Of a stretch of 64,000 bases of DNA, positions 32,618 to 44,339 are shown piece by piece. Under the pieces are notes generated by a model, which ran no database searches, was not told the DNA's origin, and was given only the letters and a program-made list of their open reading frames with translations. Within the stretch, counting starts at the first letter, position 1. Every line of letters begins with the position of its first letter. The DNA is from Thereva unica (Eukaryota; Arthropoda; Insecta; Diptera; Therevidae): assembly GCA_949987705.1 (NCBI GenBank), contig OX465286.1, positions 4,007,445 through 4,071,444 on the forward strand. Direction: 5' to 3'. Both the position numbers and the translations under genes were made by a program.

Positions 32618-34365
32618 CGATAGTTTCACCAAACAAAACATATTAATTTTATATATATAACAATTTTTTGTGCCGTTGAATTTTTTTTTCTCTAATTAAT
32701 AATTTTATTTCCTTAATGCCGAGAAGTGAGGAAACTCATGGCTAATTTTATCGGGGATTAATTGTACACTAGACTAGTTATTTGTAGAATGTCCAAGAAG
32801 TAATATTTTTAATGAAAAGTCGTCAGAAAAATTCATATTTAAAATATTAAAATATAAAAGCAACATTTGAAAAGAAAAGAGAAAAGTATTAACTTGCTAA
32901 AACGAAAATAGCAGCACAAGTTTGATTCGTAAATTGGCGATTATTTTAGCTTAAATTCCTGGATTTTTGGTAAGCCAATATCGTTTACGAACATAAAGCA
33001 AAACAATAGTAGAATTATAATGCTTTTCTAATTATAGTAATTGTATGACAAAATATGTTGTTTATTTGTGCAAGATACAACCATTCGAATATGAAATTGG
33101 TAGCTAATTACTTTTCCATAATAGACGGTGTTTAGACGCTTCGCTCCCAGGGGCGTTCCTCACGAGCTTTTTAGATGAAGGCAGAAGTGTGGTGGTACTC
33201 CTCATCACTCCACTTCACCCTTCATCAACAACGATCGTGAGGAACGTTCCTGGAACCGTCTAAATACCGTCCTACAAATACTTTTTCTTCGTTTTTCTAA
33301 GAATGCTAATTTATCACTTGGATGGGTATTAATATATAAAGTATAAAGCGAAAAGTGTTTTGTAATACAATTACTGAAATTGAGAAAGCATGTATAATTT
33401 TATTTTTAATGTAATATATGCTATTGTTTTGTACAACGCTCTATTCTCAAGGTATGACACACACAATGCATGGATAATATTAAATGCAATGTTACAAAAG
33501 AAAAAGAATGGACAAAATGCATGAGTGATTGATTTGCATGCATTTCGCTAAGTCTATACAAAATACAACAACGTCCATATCCACAAAAGATTTTTTTTAA
33601 TTAATTATTTAATTAGGGAAGTCATTTTAAGTAATTTTAGGTATTTCAAGACGAAGGAATCTCATTTGAATTGTATAATTTAAAGAAACAAAAAGTGGTG
33701 TGAAATTATAATGTAACTAACGTACAAAACACAATCTGGTCTTAACCAAAAAATACATTCCTTCTTTTTTTATACTGTTTTAATCAGTAAAAGGCTACAC
33801 GCATAACATTCCGAAATTTCGCATAAATTTTTTATTATAAATAATATAAAAAGTGACCTTTTTATATACATATAAATATATATATCCGATACGTTTATTG
33901 GTAAAGTTTTTAAATTAAATAAAAATAATAATTCATATACGTATAAATATTGGAAAAAATTATTAAAAAGAAAAACCAGGTGTATTTTAAGCTAGATTGC
34001 CTTATCAGTAAAGAAAATTCGTCCATATCTCATAACAAATAAATAAAATCATTGCATATTTATATAAAATGGCTGAAGCAAAATGAAAATATATATTTGC
34101 CTAGAGTTAAAAAACAATGTAATTAATATTAAGACACTTTTTTATTCATAAATGCAACTTTTTCGAGAATTTTTTTTATATAAATATAAAATTTTCTACT
34201 TTTTAAAAATGTTTAAATATTTTAGAAAATTGTGTAAAGAATAAATTTTTTTGAAAATTACGTAAAACAAAATGAAAATAAATAAAGTACTATCTATATT
34301 TTTTCAAAAATGAAAAACAAAAATGTTTCAAGAAAAGGCTAGGTTTAGTTAGTCCCTTAACCCAC
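32618..34365 (+). other. 3' UTR and flank of Contactin
   Basis: AT-rich, with many AATAAA-like words, so the true polyadenylation site cannot be chosen. It contains one palindromic MITE (33123-33272). No further coding exon recognised. Confidence 0.5.
33123..33272. mobile_element. fully palindromic MITE-like element in the Contactin 3' flank
   Basis: The left end (GACGGTGTTTAGACG, then CCCAGGGGCGTTCCTCACGA) is the near-complement of the right end (TCGTGAGGAACGTTCCTGG, then CCGTCTAAATACCGTC). The inner part (ATGAAGGCAGAAGTGTGGTG against CACTCCACTTCACCCTTCAT) is also inverted, so almost the whole 150 bp can fold into one hairpin. Confidence 0.8.
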
Positions 34366-34369
34366 TCCT

Positions 34370-35100
34370 CTATCACGGACTTGAAGGTGGACCAAGAGAT
34401 GCCACAGAAGGGTTCTGGGCCCTGGACCAACGTCTCGCACGTCTGTCTGCAGCCTTATTTCCCTCGATAGCCCAGTGTCCCAGCAGAGCGAGACCTTATA
34501 TCTTCTGCTCAGGCTCTGGGAGTATCTCAAAATACTCTGAAACTATTTTGGAAGAAAACTTCCACGTTGAGAGAGCCTTTTCCAAGGTTAAGCCTAGCGC
34601 AAGTCGCAATGGCATGTATTTCAATCTAGAAAACAGAGGGCCGCTTACCCATTGCAATCGAGACCTTGGAGTTGGGTCCTGCGACACCAGCTCCTGTACC
34701 ATATTTCATCCAGTGCAGCCATATGGGCGAATACGCGGCACATGGAAATGTTTGGGATATTGTTAAGGGTATCCATGTTTCCTTTAGGGCCTGTATAGAG
34801 CCAGGAAACTGTATAGGGCCAATTGGATAAGATCTGAAGTCTCAAGGCACTTATGGCGGCAGATTTCCATATGAAGATATACAATGCGGTCATGGTGATC
34901 GCCTCCATCGCAGCTGTGGGACAGGTCCGCATAGCTCCGATAATGGAGAGGCAAGCAAGACGTTGCAGTTTGCTGCACTTGAGTATCGACGTAACCTGTT
35001 TAGTCTTGAGCCACCAAACTATAGCGGCATAAGTCCCCACAGGTTTGACGATCGTATTGTACATCCAGTACTTGGAAACGGCATCGAGTGCACTTGAGGG
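34370..35100 (-). mobile_element. LOA-like LINE fragment, RT C-terminus and RNase H start
   Basis: The minus strand from 35064 reads MYNTIVKPVGTYAAIVWW, then KLQRLACLSIIGAMRTCPTA. This is the RT C-terminal block typical of LOA-type elements in flies. Further along (34640-34380) are remnants of the RNase H domain, ending GHWAIEGNKAAD. Frames are broken in several places. Confidence 0.8.
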
Positions 35101-35224
35101 AAATAACTTTCCTTAAACTCAACGAAAACTCTACCCCGACTCATGGAAACACAGTATTTGCGTACTAGTTACCATAAAGTTACCATGGTTGTGGTGTAGC
35201 ACCCCGTATAACTTAAGCATTATA

Positions 35225-35470
35225 TCTAGCTCAGGCTCGTGAATGAACAAACAAATCGAGGGATTTGCCGGTTAGAAATATGTTCAAGTAACGTTGCGCT
35301 AAACGAGAGCCACCTACCCACTGTTGTGCGACAGCGAACTTGAAGGGCAGACTCATCCCTCTCGAGGCAAAACCGCCAGGTTGGGTCTTCTGCCCTTCTG
35401 GCGATCCAGAGATGGTAATTCAGAGTGCAATGTCTGATAATTAACCAGCCATTAGGGAGGATGTACATGC
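35225..35470 (-). mobile_element. LINE 3' end fragment (post-RNase H tail)
   Basis: The minus strand from 35460 reads GWLIIRHCTLNYHLWIARRA, then EDPTWRFCLERDESALQV, the zinc-knuckle tail that follows RNase H in LOA-type elements. It is separate from the adjacent 34.37-35.10 kb fragment because the order on the minus strand is wrong for one element. Confidence 0.7.
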
Positions 35471-35863
35471 ATTTAATTAGAGGGCATAAGGTCTTTTATG
35501 AAAGTTAGAAAAAGAACGGCCTGGATGCTGACCCGGGGGGACCGGCAGACGCCAGCCAATACATTGGTTGAAGCCCAGTAAAAAACACTTCAATCAAGCT
35601 TGGTCTTTATTCAGCAGAACAGGGAAACATATTTTTAACAGCCTATTTTTTATTTACATATAATTCTGAAATAAAAAAAAACGACATTTCGGAAGTAACT
35701 GTCAACTTGAGCCCACCCGTGAAAGTGCTAAATCGCCCTGCAATACCGACATTTCTAATAATTTAGTTATCCGCAATTTAGCCAGTATTCATTCGCACAT
35801 TTGGGCAAATGGCTAGCAATTAAACCACGGAAACTATAGTAAAGTCTGCATGAATTAAACTTA

Positions 35864-36080
35864 TACCTAGTTTATAGCAGAAAAATTAAATCGTTTTAAC
35901 TCAAAGTTACGTCAAAATATCGAATTAGCGTATAAACGGGTATTAAATACATTCTTATAACTATGGCCTAAGCCGAATCATTTCGGTTTAAGCCAAAATT
36001 CGAATTACCTCGTTTATAGGGTAAAAAATATCGGATGATCCATAATTCGAATTATTTTTGGAGTAGCTATAAACTAGGTA
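35864..36080. mobile_element. MITE with TTA target duplication (PIF/Harbinger-like)
   Basis: The left end is TACCTAGTTTATAGC and the right end is its perfect inverse complement, GCTATAAACTAGGTA. TTA lies directly outside both ends (35861-35863 and 36081-36083). The interior has further inverted similarity (TTCGAATTA words). 217 bp and noncoding. A three-base TTA duplication is the hallmark of PIF/Harbinger elements. Confidence 0.8.
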
Positions 36081-36288
36081 TTAGATTATTAATCAATATT
36101 TGTCATTGGTCAAACAGTTCCTAGGTTATTTTTTTCTCTTGTCAACTGTCTCTGAAAATTGCCCAGGGCTGTCATGATATCCACAAGAAGAAGATTAAGA
36201 GAAAAATCTTTTTGACATTTCCACAAATTAACCTCTGGCTGCGCGGCGGGCCCGTTAAAGTTCAAGATTTATTTAATATTTGTATAAA

Positions 36289-36664
36289 ATGTCGCTTGAT
36301 TCATCGTTCTCCAAAAGGGGGGAATTAATGGAAAAGGTTAAACAGCAATATGCCGTTGCAAATACTCAGGAACTACTTTCAGTAATGATATAACCTCGAA
36401 AAAAATGGGGAAGATCTAATCTTACTTTTTCTCTTTTAGAAAATGACTGAAAAATGCTTCCGACAATGTATAAATAAGCCAGGAACAAGTCTCGACTCAT
36501 CGGAGCAAGTAATTACTCAGGAAAAAGTAGATGCTTAATATAAAATATGCAAATTCTTATTTTTTTAGAAATGCATCGCTATGTGCATGGATCGCTTCAT
36601 GGATTCTTACAAAATAGTATCAAGAGCATTTGGTAATCGCCTACTGCGAGAGCAAAACATGTGA
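36289..36664 (+). CDS. Tim13: mitochondrial import chaperone Tim13
   Basis: Three small exons: 36289-36381, 36440-36508, 36569-36664, in phase, giving 85 residues. The protein has the small-Tim twin CX3C motif, C37-FRQ-C41 and C56-IAM-C60, with 14 residues between the pairs. The KMTEKCF and [19 protein letters not shown] words are characteristic of Tim13 rather than Tim8, 9 or 10. Tim13 pairs with Tim8 in the intermembrane space to escort hydrophobic precursors to the TIM22 or sorting machinery; the four cysteines form two disulfides through the Mia40 relay. Both introns are about 60 bp. The first ATG of the frame is used, and the protein has no cleavable presequence, as expected. Its 3' end faces the FOP-like gene 200 bp away. 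Confidence 0.95.
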
Positions 36665-36865
36665 ACTATAGTTTGTTTTCTTTTTCAATATTTGGTTTTG
36701 TTAAAAATGACGAAAATTACAGATAAAATATAATAGCTTTAGAGAAAAATCCACATAAATGTTTGTTTTCTAAAAGAATAGCTTTATTTATCCTGGAAGC
36801 GGGTTACAATGCAACCAAAAGTATTTCTAGTTAACTACTTTATTTCGTAACTAGATCCCTGCAGA

Positions 36866-37531
36866 TTATTCCTCGGTAGTCCTCGGTTGCTGGCTGTTCT
36901 CATCGGTGGACATCGGTGATTTGACGAACGTCTCATTGGAAAACGAATTACCATTATTCCGCAATATACTAAGATCCTCTTGCGTAATTCTCCGTATTAA
37001 TTCAAATAAAATAGGACGAGCATTTTGTTGTTTTTCGGTGTCATCATTCTGATTAGTAGAAATGCCTGATGAGCCCTCACTGGGACGTGATTCTTGTGCA
37101 TAATTATTCTGAAGGGATTTCAATATTTCATCGATGTGGAAATTAGTTTTATGTAAGTTTGCTTCCCAATTGGTTTCAGTCTTAAATATTGAACAAGTAT
37201 ACTTGAGTCCTAGCTTCTCTAAAGCATCCTTTATTAGGAGAAGTATCAGGGATCCTTCTTCGGTTTGAAAGAGGCTTTCAATTCTCCGGAATGTTTCTAT
37301 TCTCGGAAAATGATCTTCTAAATCAGCACCCCAATCCAATTGTAAATCAATTGCTAGAGCTTTAAACACTTCTGTTTCAATTCTGGCCTTTTAATTAAAT
37401 TTGTTTTTATTGAAGTAGAAAATGAAAATTGAAATCCTAACCTTCACATCTGCCATAACTCCGCTACTGTTTAAAGTCTGCAAAATAACATCCTTTATTC
37501 TGGTATCCGGTTCTGTTGAATAATTACTCAT
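36866..37531 (-). CDS. FOP/CEP43-like centrosomal protein (FGFR1OP N-terminal domain)
   Basis: Two exons on the minus strand: 37531-37442 (30 codons) and 37387-36866, joined in phase by a 54-bp intron, giving 203 residues. The N-terminus (RIKDVILQTLNSSGVMADVK, then ARIETEVFKAL) matches the dimerising FOP/TOF region with its LisH-like helices. The block GSLILLLIKDALEKLGLKYT followed by CSIFKTETN matches the second half of that domain. An ILFELIRRI helix sits near residue 155. FOP and FOR20 family members are centriolar or ciliary-base proteins that help anchor microtubules and build cilia. The C-terminal 40 residues are polar and low complexity. By sequence it is nearer FOP than FOR20; the exact ortholog is not settled. 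It lies 200 bp tail-to-tail from Tim13 and about 490 bp downstream of GAR1. Confidence 0.8.
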
Positions 37532-38022
37532 TTTGTTTATTTATTTTTTTAATATATAAATTTTAGGAACTCGAACATAAAACCTCCGCCGTCTATTTAC
37601 CAAAGCCATAAACTGTAAACAACGCTTCTTCTTCTTACTTTATTTATAGCCGTCTACAGAGGTAGAGGTTGATGTCAAAAGCGGTTTACCGGATTTTGCC
37701 ACCAATAACTAAGAATGGACACGAAATTATTTATAAGTAGAACTCTTTTAATGCTGCAGCCCTTTCATTATATTTACTATCAAGGAACAAGTTGGCTCAG
37801 ATTTATTGTCAGACAGTATAGAAGTGTGTATTCAAACGCGACCCGGCACGTTCATGTTTCCAGCAACGGTGTTTTTTTCTTATCCAACGCTACTTTATAT
37901 CCGCACTGAAACTGAAATTGTTTATTGGAAAAAAGATGAACTCAAATTGTTAAAAATTTATTAAGTTTAAATACAGTTCAAGTCAAATCAAAGTTAACAT
38001 TATTAGTGGAATATAGCTACGA
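37532..38022. other. short intergenic region between FOP-like gene and GAR1
   Basis: Promoter and 5' region of the FOP-like gene and 3' flank of GAR1. A 64-codon plus-strand ORF starting ATG at 37715 has no recognisable similarity; I do not call it a gene. Confidence 0.4.
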
Positions 38023-38754
38023 TCACCATCGTCCAGCACCGCCGCCACCACCACCACCCCGCCCTCTACCACCTCCTCCGCCACCGCCGCCAAATTTATT
38101 AAAGCCGCCTCCTCCGCCTCTTCCACCACCGCCCCGACCGCCACCACCACCACGACCTCCACCGAAACCACGGCCTCCTCCTCCTCTGCCTCCACGACCG
38201 AAGCCACCACCGCCTCCGCCCCGACCACCACCAACACCGCCAGAAGGACCTTTCTTCTTGCTACCTTTGGGCTGCGGTGGTTTTGGTAAGAATCTCGAAA
38301 GTGGGAGCAACTTTTGTGGATCTATAAATAATTTTTGTTGTGGCTTAAAGCTGGAAGCCTTCATGTTTTCTCCGAGCTTAATGGAAACAGAATAGTCGCG
38401 CAATGTTCCAAATATTTCATCAATTTTTCCTATTTGTTCCTTATTTTCCAAGTAGATAGGCGCGTTGAAGTATGGAACGTCATCAATCTCGACTTTGCAA
38501 ACCAATTCATCTTGACAAGGGTACGCGAAATGTCCAAGTGGAATGACACGATCTGGAGGTCCAGAATCAAAGCGTCCTCCACCACGTCCACGTCCGCCGC
38601 CACCGCCAGAGCCTCTAAATCCTCCTCCTCCACCACCTCCGCCTACAATATTAAAATTAACTCGGTTTTCAATGCGTACAAACAAACCTCGTCCACGGAA
38701 GCCTCCACCGCCGCCGCCGCCACCACCACCACCGCCACGACCCCTAAATCCCAT
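38023..38754 (-). CDS. Gar1: H/ACA snoRNP subunit GAR1
   Basis: A single open frame of 243 residues from the ATG at 38754. The N-terminal RGG/glycine-rich domain leads into the Gar1 core (about residues 62-165), with [54 protein letters not shown] and PPQPKG, all signature blocks. A long C-terminal RGG domain ends GAGRW. GAR1 binds the pseudouridine synthase dyskerin/Nop60B in H/ACA particles and helps load and release rRNA substrate in the nucleolus. Residues 24-37 ([14 protein letters not shown]) break the first RGG domain. They coincide with a GT-to-AG segment of 45 bp (38643-38687) that can be removed in frame, so this may be a very short intron and the mature protein 228 residues. Divergent from RUNDC1. 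Confidence 0.95.
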   Translation of the reverse strand: MGFRGRGGGGGGGGGGGGFRGRGLFVRIENRVNFNIVGGGGGGGGFRGSGGGGGRGRGGGRFDSGPPDRVIPLGHFAYPCQDELVCKVEIDDVPYFNAPIYLENKEQIGKIDEIFGTLRDYSVSIKLGENMKASSFKPQQKLFIDPQKLLPLSRFLPKPPQPKGSKKKGPSGGVGGGRGGGGGGFGRGGRGGGGRGFGGGRGGGGGRGGGGRGGGGGFNKFGGGGGGGGRGRGGGGGGGAGRW

Positions 38755-39127
38755 TTTTATATATTTATTTAAAGGAAGCTCTCTGAACAGCACCAGAAAT
38801 TATAAAAACGAATTTAAACCAGCAAATAGAAACTTTAAAAGCGAGTAAACAACTGCTTTCCAAACCGACTGAAGGTTATGTCACTTTGGCAACGTGCTTG
38901 CTTGTAAAAAACAAAACATGCTTGAAAGCACAGGGTGCGGAACAGTATCGAAATTGTTACAGGGTGCAGAACAGAATCGACCTGTCAAACTGGGTTAGGG
39001 TTTCCATCTCAACGGTCACTTGCGAATTTAACCGGATACGTCCATGGGATACGTTTTCGTTTTCGCATATTATTTTTAATTTAATTTTGTTTTCAAGAAT
39101 TTATCCTTTAAAAATATTTTCTGATTA

Positions 39128-39254
39128 GCCAGAACCAATCCGCTCCGCTTGTTTTTTCTTGGTTCTTCTTTAACGTCCCCCGCCCGCTTGATTGTGGCCA
39201 TCTCTCCGCTATCGTTTATGGAAATGTCAAACGGACGGAACGGATTGGCTCTGC
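39128..39254. repeat. short inverted repeat in the GAR1-RUNDC1 intergenic region
   Basis: GCCAGAACCAATCCGCTCC at the left is matched by the inverse complement of GGAACGGATTGGCTCTGC at the right, about 18 bp with a few mismatches. This suggests a small MITE in the shared upstream region. No target duplication identified. Confidence 0.45.
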
Positions 39255-39435
39255 TGCTTGAGCCTCCACAGGAAAATTGGTGTAAAATCAATGTTTATGC
39301 CACTTTTATACACCTACACATTTGCAGATTTATCGTGTCCTTTGACGTTTGTGGCTAACATAGTTTTCGCACTGAAAATTTTATTTACTCGTGATAAATT
39401 CTCGATTTTATTGGCAAATAATATTATAAAAGTGA

Positions 39436-41604
39436 ATGCAGACCGAAAATATCAGCGACGATATTGATCGTCGTATTAATATGGATAAAAATGATGGCGA
39501 AGACGCTGAGGAGCCAGGACCAACTGGACAAAGATGGGATCCACTAGGAGCAGATAATGAAGACTCTGTAGCTGATCAAAGGGCAATGCATTTTGAAAGT
39601 GATTGCGGATATTTAGGTACTAGTAGCACTGCTGTTGAGTCAAATCGTATACGCAGCTTAGAAGAAGAACAGGAAATCTTAACGTCCTCCTTAATGGCAT
39701 TAACTTCGCACTTTGCCCAGGTCCAATTTCGTTTACGTCAAATCGTAGAAGCCCCTGCCAACGAAAGGGACCAACTTTTAAAGAGTTTAGAAGAATTCGC
39801 TTTTCGTGGGATACCCGAGGTTAATATATACATACTTGCTAGCCAATTAAGAAAATTAATAAGGAATTTATTATTAGATTACAGGTAATTTGGATTCTCC
39901 TGAATCTGAAGAAGTTATTAACAATCTTGAAAGGGCGCGCCAGCGGCAATTTGAGTTAATTGATCGCTTGAAACGCCAACTAACGGAGCTTGAGAAATTT
40001 GCTTACGAATCTGGTGCTCCAGTACTACCACAATCAATAGTATTGGAAAAACAAAAAATAATTCTTGATGAACTTAAGACAAAATTGAACTTGAATGTGA
40101 ATGACACCGACCTGCCCCAGCTATCATCTGAGGACTTGAAAAATCAAGTAGAGACAGCAATCGGAGAGTTTGTTGGGCCATTAAAAATGAAGGAGCAGCT
40201 AGTTGCACAATTGAAAACTCAAATTACCGATTTGGAACGTTTTATTGCATTCTTGCAATGCGACTCCGAAGAAACAAAACTAAAATCAATTGAGCACATT
40301 GATAAAGAGAAGGTGGAGGCGTATAACACATATTCTGCAAAAAAGAAAAATGCTAATTCATCGACAAAAGTTAACGAGAATAAAGTTAATTCCGATCCCA
40401 AAAAGCAGGATACTGAAGAAAAGACTCGCCAATCAACTACCTTAAATAGTTCTGAGCCGCAGAGCTTTAATAGCAAAGCTCATAGTATTTTGGACAAGGC
40501 ATCTACATTACTTCAAATGTTCGCGGTAGCGCAGTTTGGTTGTGGCTCTAACAGATTTCAAAAAAACACATTAAAGAGAACATCAAAAATTAATCACTGG
40601 GGGTGAGAATTTAATTGGTAATTATTTGGTAATCCACTGACTTTTCCCTTTTTTATTAGAGATACTCGTGCCCAATTAGAGGTGGATATTCAAGAGATAA
40701 TATCTCTTTCAATGACTTTGAAAAAAGAACGCGAAAAAATGGCTAGTAAAGATCCAAAGTATAAACCTTCTACCAGTTCCCAATCTTATTATGACTACAC
40801 AAATGAATCCGACGAAGGTAGTAGTGCAGCAACCTATAGTGAAAAGCAAAGAGGATCCCTCTGTGTCACATCTGAACGCTATTCACTTACCAATATTGAG
40901 CTTACAACAGTTATTCGAAGAAATTTCGCTGTTACATTACAGAAATTAATTCAACATGGCCTCCGAAGTGAAGCAAATACTGCGACCACCCTAGTACCAT
41001 TTATTGGATGCTTTAATCCGACCGGTTTACGTGAAAACCAAAATTATAATACTACATCAGCTGGTCAGGAAGAGGATGAAGGATTCAGTGTAACACAGGG
41101 CGGAAGACAAATGCATGCTTGGGAGCTAATACTCGAATACTACAGCATTAAAAATGGCGAGGAGTATAACGAAACACCAGCGAGAAAACTTTCTGAGAGC
41201 TTCAATTTGGATATTGGTGGAGCTGCAACCGTTTCTAATAAGCAAAGCTTGTTATGTGCTTTGGGGCATATTATATCTTTGCACACACCTTACAAGCGAA
41301 GTTACAATTCACATTTTAAGGCATTTGTCTGCGCTGGCTTGAAGTAAGTAGTACTAATGAATTTAACGTTGATTTAATTATTCAATCTCCTTTTTATAGT
41401 TCTCACAGATTGGTGCAGTGGCTGAACTTAATATTCCAATGCAATGAATTGATTGATACCTACTACACGGCCTGGAGTTATGTCTCACGAACTGGATTTC
41501 GCGATGCTTTACGTTCCATTGATCGTTTGACCAAATATGACTTTGATTTGCCGATAGATCTTGCTATACGTCAATTCCAAAATATTAAAGATGTTTTTAT
41601 GTAA
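39436..41604 (+). CDS. RUN domain-containing protein 1 (RUNDC1)
   Basis: Four exons: 39436-39819, 39878-40602, 40660-41343, 41400-41604, in phase, giving about 665 residues. The acidic N-terminus is followed by a coiled-coil helix (RIRSLEEEQEILTSSLMALT). The FRGIPE / EEVINNLERARQRQFELIDR region continues as a long coiled coil through about residue 240. AVAQFGCGSN and HWGDTRAQLEVDI are RUNDC1 signature words. A C-terminal RUN domain (about 470-660) contains LCALGHIISLH, HRLVQWLNLIF and ending IRQFQNIKDVFM. RUN domains commonly bind small GTPases of the Rap/Rab type; human RUNDC1 is linked to p53 control, which is family knowledge and not visible here. The first acceptor was set at 39877 because only that choice keeps the coiled-coil frame. 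An alternative start is the ATG at 39481. Confidence 0.9.
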
Positions 41605-42046
41605 TCCAAGATATAAATGATACATTATATTCCCATATTAGCCATTATGAGGCTAGATAAGTGAAAAGAATCAGACAAATTCGCAATTGGTCAGGTGATC
41701 ATAAAAACCGGTTCCTATATTACATTCCATTCCCAGATGCTATTTATTTATTTATTTTTATTTTTAATGGATCTCATTTTATTTCAATATCTATAAGATT
41801 GTATTCACCTTTGTATTTTAAAAACCTTGATGATCAGAAAAACCAAAGATTTACACTGTAGTTAATTGTGATTAAAAAAAACAGGAAAAGCCAAACATTT
41901 TATGTAAAACGATATTTTTTCAGTTGCTGTATTTATTATATGTTTACTTAAGTCGAGATAATTATTGAAGTTATACTAAATATGATGAGAGAAAAGCGAT
42001 ATAAAAAATATAAATATACATTGCACTTAAAATCTAATAAGTAGTT
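41605..42046. other. shared 3' region of RUNDC1 and SGSH
   Basis: The two genes converge here. AT-rich with 3' UTR character; the only ORF (41661-41861) looks random. Confidence 0.5.
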
Positions 42047-44064
42047 TCAAATACTGTCGTGTCCAAGTATCATGCATTTTGGAGCTTTCTTATAGACTCC
42101 TTGCGCTTCTAGTACAGCATGCGGAGCGCACACCCAAGGATCATTTGTTTTTAGCTGCCATTCAAAGAGACGCTCCTGAAGGTTGCTGCGGATCTCTTTA
42201 AATGATTGTTTCGTTGCTATATTCCAATTTTCAAGGGGATCAGTCTTGGTATCGTACATTTCCCATTCAGGACGTTGGTAATACTTTTTAAGGGTTTTAT
42301 ACCAAGGTATTGGTTTAGAATTTATTGTCATATTTAAAATCTCCTGCAAAAAATTCCTCATTAACTTAGCATTCTAGGTTATTTCATAATATTAATGTTA
42401 ATTGGTGGGGGGGGATATGCGTTTGGGTGTGGATCATTGTTTCATGGTAGAGTTGTTCTGTTTATAAATTACTAAACTTTATCTTAATTACCCAGGATAA
42501 TGGTAGAAAGAAAGAAAAGTTAGGTAGGACCGCCAAGAAATAAGTGGATAGATGATAATGTATTCCTTAAGATATAGGAAAAGGTAGGAACTGAAGAGAA
42601 CTAGGAAAACTTGAAGACTTGAATAAACCTATAAAGTTCTGTAGTAGGCAGAGTGTTAGGGCAATACTTGGACCTATAAAAACCAAAAGGCAACTTTACA
42701 AACCTGAAATGTTGGTGAAGTATATAAATCTTGATCAATTGGAAAATAGCTTCCATAATTAAGATTATGTATAAGTTTATATCTACGTGTACGTATCATT
42801 CGCATTGGATAGTTCATCGTTACTTCATGGAAATTTTGGCTGCCAAATACTGCATCTTGCGAATCGGGCGTTGGTTCTTGAACGGATGATTTACAATATT
42901 TAAAAAAAGACTATCACTTTGATTGCAAACTAAACATACCTTTTTTTAATAATGGTAATAAAGACTTTCCAGTGAGTAATGTTGATGAATTGTTTTGAAT
43001 TCCAAAAACATCCAAAACAGTAGGAAATATATCTAAAAGGCTTGTCATTGAATATGTTACCTCATTACGTCTAACACCACTATCTGGTGAATAAATAATC
43101 ATCGGTTCCCGAATACCAGGATCATATAAATTCGTTCTACCACCAGGAAACGGTGGACCATTATCTGATGTATAAAGTATAAGTGTATTATCAGAATATT
43201 GCGCTGATGTTAGTTCATTTAGAACTAATCCAATTCCTTGATCTAATCTAGATATGGTCATATATTGAGCAGCTAATTCTTGACGAACAATTTCAGAATC
43301 TTGTAGATATGGTGGTACTGGTAGATTCCTCCAATCATAGTAAATAGGCTTCCAATCCGGTATAAGCCCCATACCTTCTTCACCTGATCCCCATCTCTCA
43401 CAAAATTCACCATATTGCGGTGTTATATGGCCGCAACGATGAGGGTCATGAAATGCAACAACAAGAAAGAAAGGCTTTGACTGGTTTTTAGCTTTTTGTA
43501 AGAACTCTCTTACGTACAGCTTGATAAGTGTTATATTACGTCCAATTTGATTAATTGCATGATTTTCTTCCGTTTGTTCATAGTCAAAATTGAAATTATT
43601 CGAGGGACCAACATGTTTTTTGCCAATTACACCAGTGAAAATACTGTTTTCTCGAAGGACATTTGGTATGGATTTAACTGTATCAAAAACATTGAAGTGG
43701 TGAACGCTATGATGGAGGCCGTACATTCCATTTTGATGGCTTAATTGTCCGGTTAATATTTGTGCACGACTTGGTGAACAACTGCTTACTGAGGTGTAAG
43801 CATTGTTAAATATAAGGCTTCGTTTAGCTAAATTATCCAAGTTTTGTGTCTGACAGTAACGATTCAGATACGCTCCCATTTCGAAGGAGGCATCATCGGC
43901 TGTAAGGGAAAATTGGTGAATTTTTCTTGTTTCTATGTTTTTATATGTATATTATTCAAACCAATTAATAGAACTGCATTTTGCACTTGTTCACAATTCG
44001 TTCTGGTTACAACAATAGTTATAATAACATAACATATTAACATGAAAATACGCAAGAATGACAT
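42047..44064 (-). CDS. Sgsh: N-sulfoglucosamine sulfohydrolase (heparan N-sulfatase, sulfamidase)
   Basis: Four exons on the minus strand: 44064-43962, 43899-42940, 42876-42704, 42343-42047, in phase, giving 510 residues (human enzyme 502). A signal anchor-like leader ([20 protein letters not shown]) precedes the first strand ([17 protein letters not shown]), which supplies the metal-binding Asp36 and Asp37. The sulfatase signature CSPSR gives Cys75, the residue converted to formylglycine. [39 protein letters not shown] and [14 protein letters not shown] are all sulfamidase blocks, ending NDPWVCAPH. The enzyme removes N-sulfate from glucosamine during lysosomal heparan sulfate degradation; loss causes Sanfilippo A in humans. 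Introns two to four are 62-360 bp. It diverges from phosphomannomutase copy A, with about 510 bp between start codons. Confidence 0.96.
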
Positions 44065-44097
44065 TTTTCACTCATTCTAGCACTGCCGGAAGAAAGG

Positions 44098-44188
44098 GTG
44101 AATTCACAACTCAACACTGCCGCAACCCTGCAGATTCAGCTATATACTTCTTATGGCTGAATTCTTCAGTGTTGTTTTTGAATTCACC
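44098..44188. repeat. small palindromic MITE between SGSH and PMM copy A
   Basis: GTGAATTCACAACTCAACAC at the left and TTCAGTGTTG, then TGAATTCACC, at the right are inverted complements with gaps. The centre (CTGCAGATTCAGCT, then ATGGCTGAATTC) matches the 60-bp units at 20.5 kb. It sits in the shared upstream region of two genes. Confidence 0.65.
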
Positions 44189-44339
44189 TAGCTATCTCGG
44201 CATTACTGAAGTGAATCGGTTAAGACGATAACCACACTGTCACCAGTAGATGATACGAAAATCTCCTACAGCTCCTTGGGTGCACTTTAAAGGAGTTTTA
44301 AAATGAGGATAATGAGCATTTTAGGGTTTCCCATTTCGG

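Noticed and set aside
37715..37909. 64-codon ORF between the FOP-like gene and GAR1
   Set aside because: No recognisable similarity, no supporting splice or promoter signal, and length expected by chance.
38006..38848. Long proline-rich ORFs on the plus strand
   Set aside because: They are the antisense reading of the GAR1 glycine/arginine-rich codons.
39820..39889. Exon 2 of RUNDC1 beginning at the AG just before GTAATTTGG
   Set aside because: That acceptor puts the coiled-coil region out of frame; the AG ending at 39877 gives ITGNLDSPE in frame.
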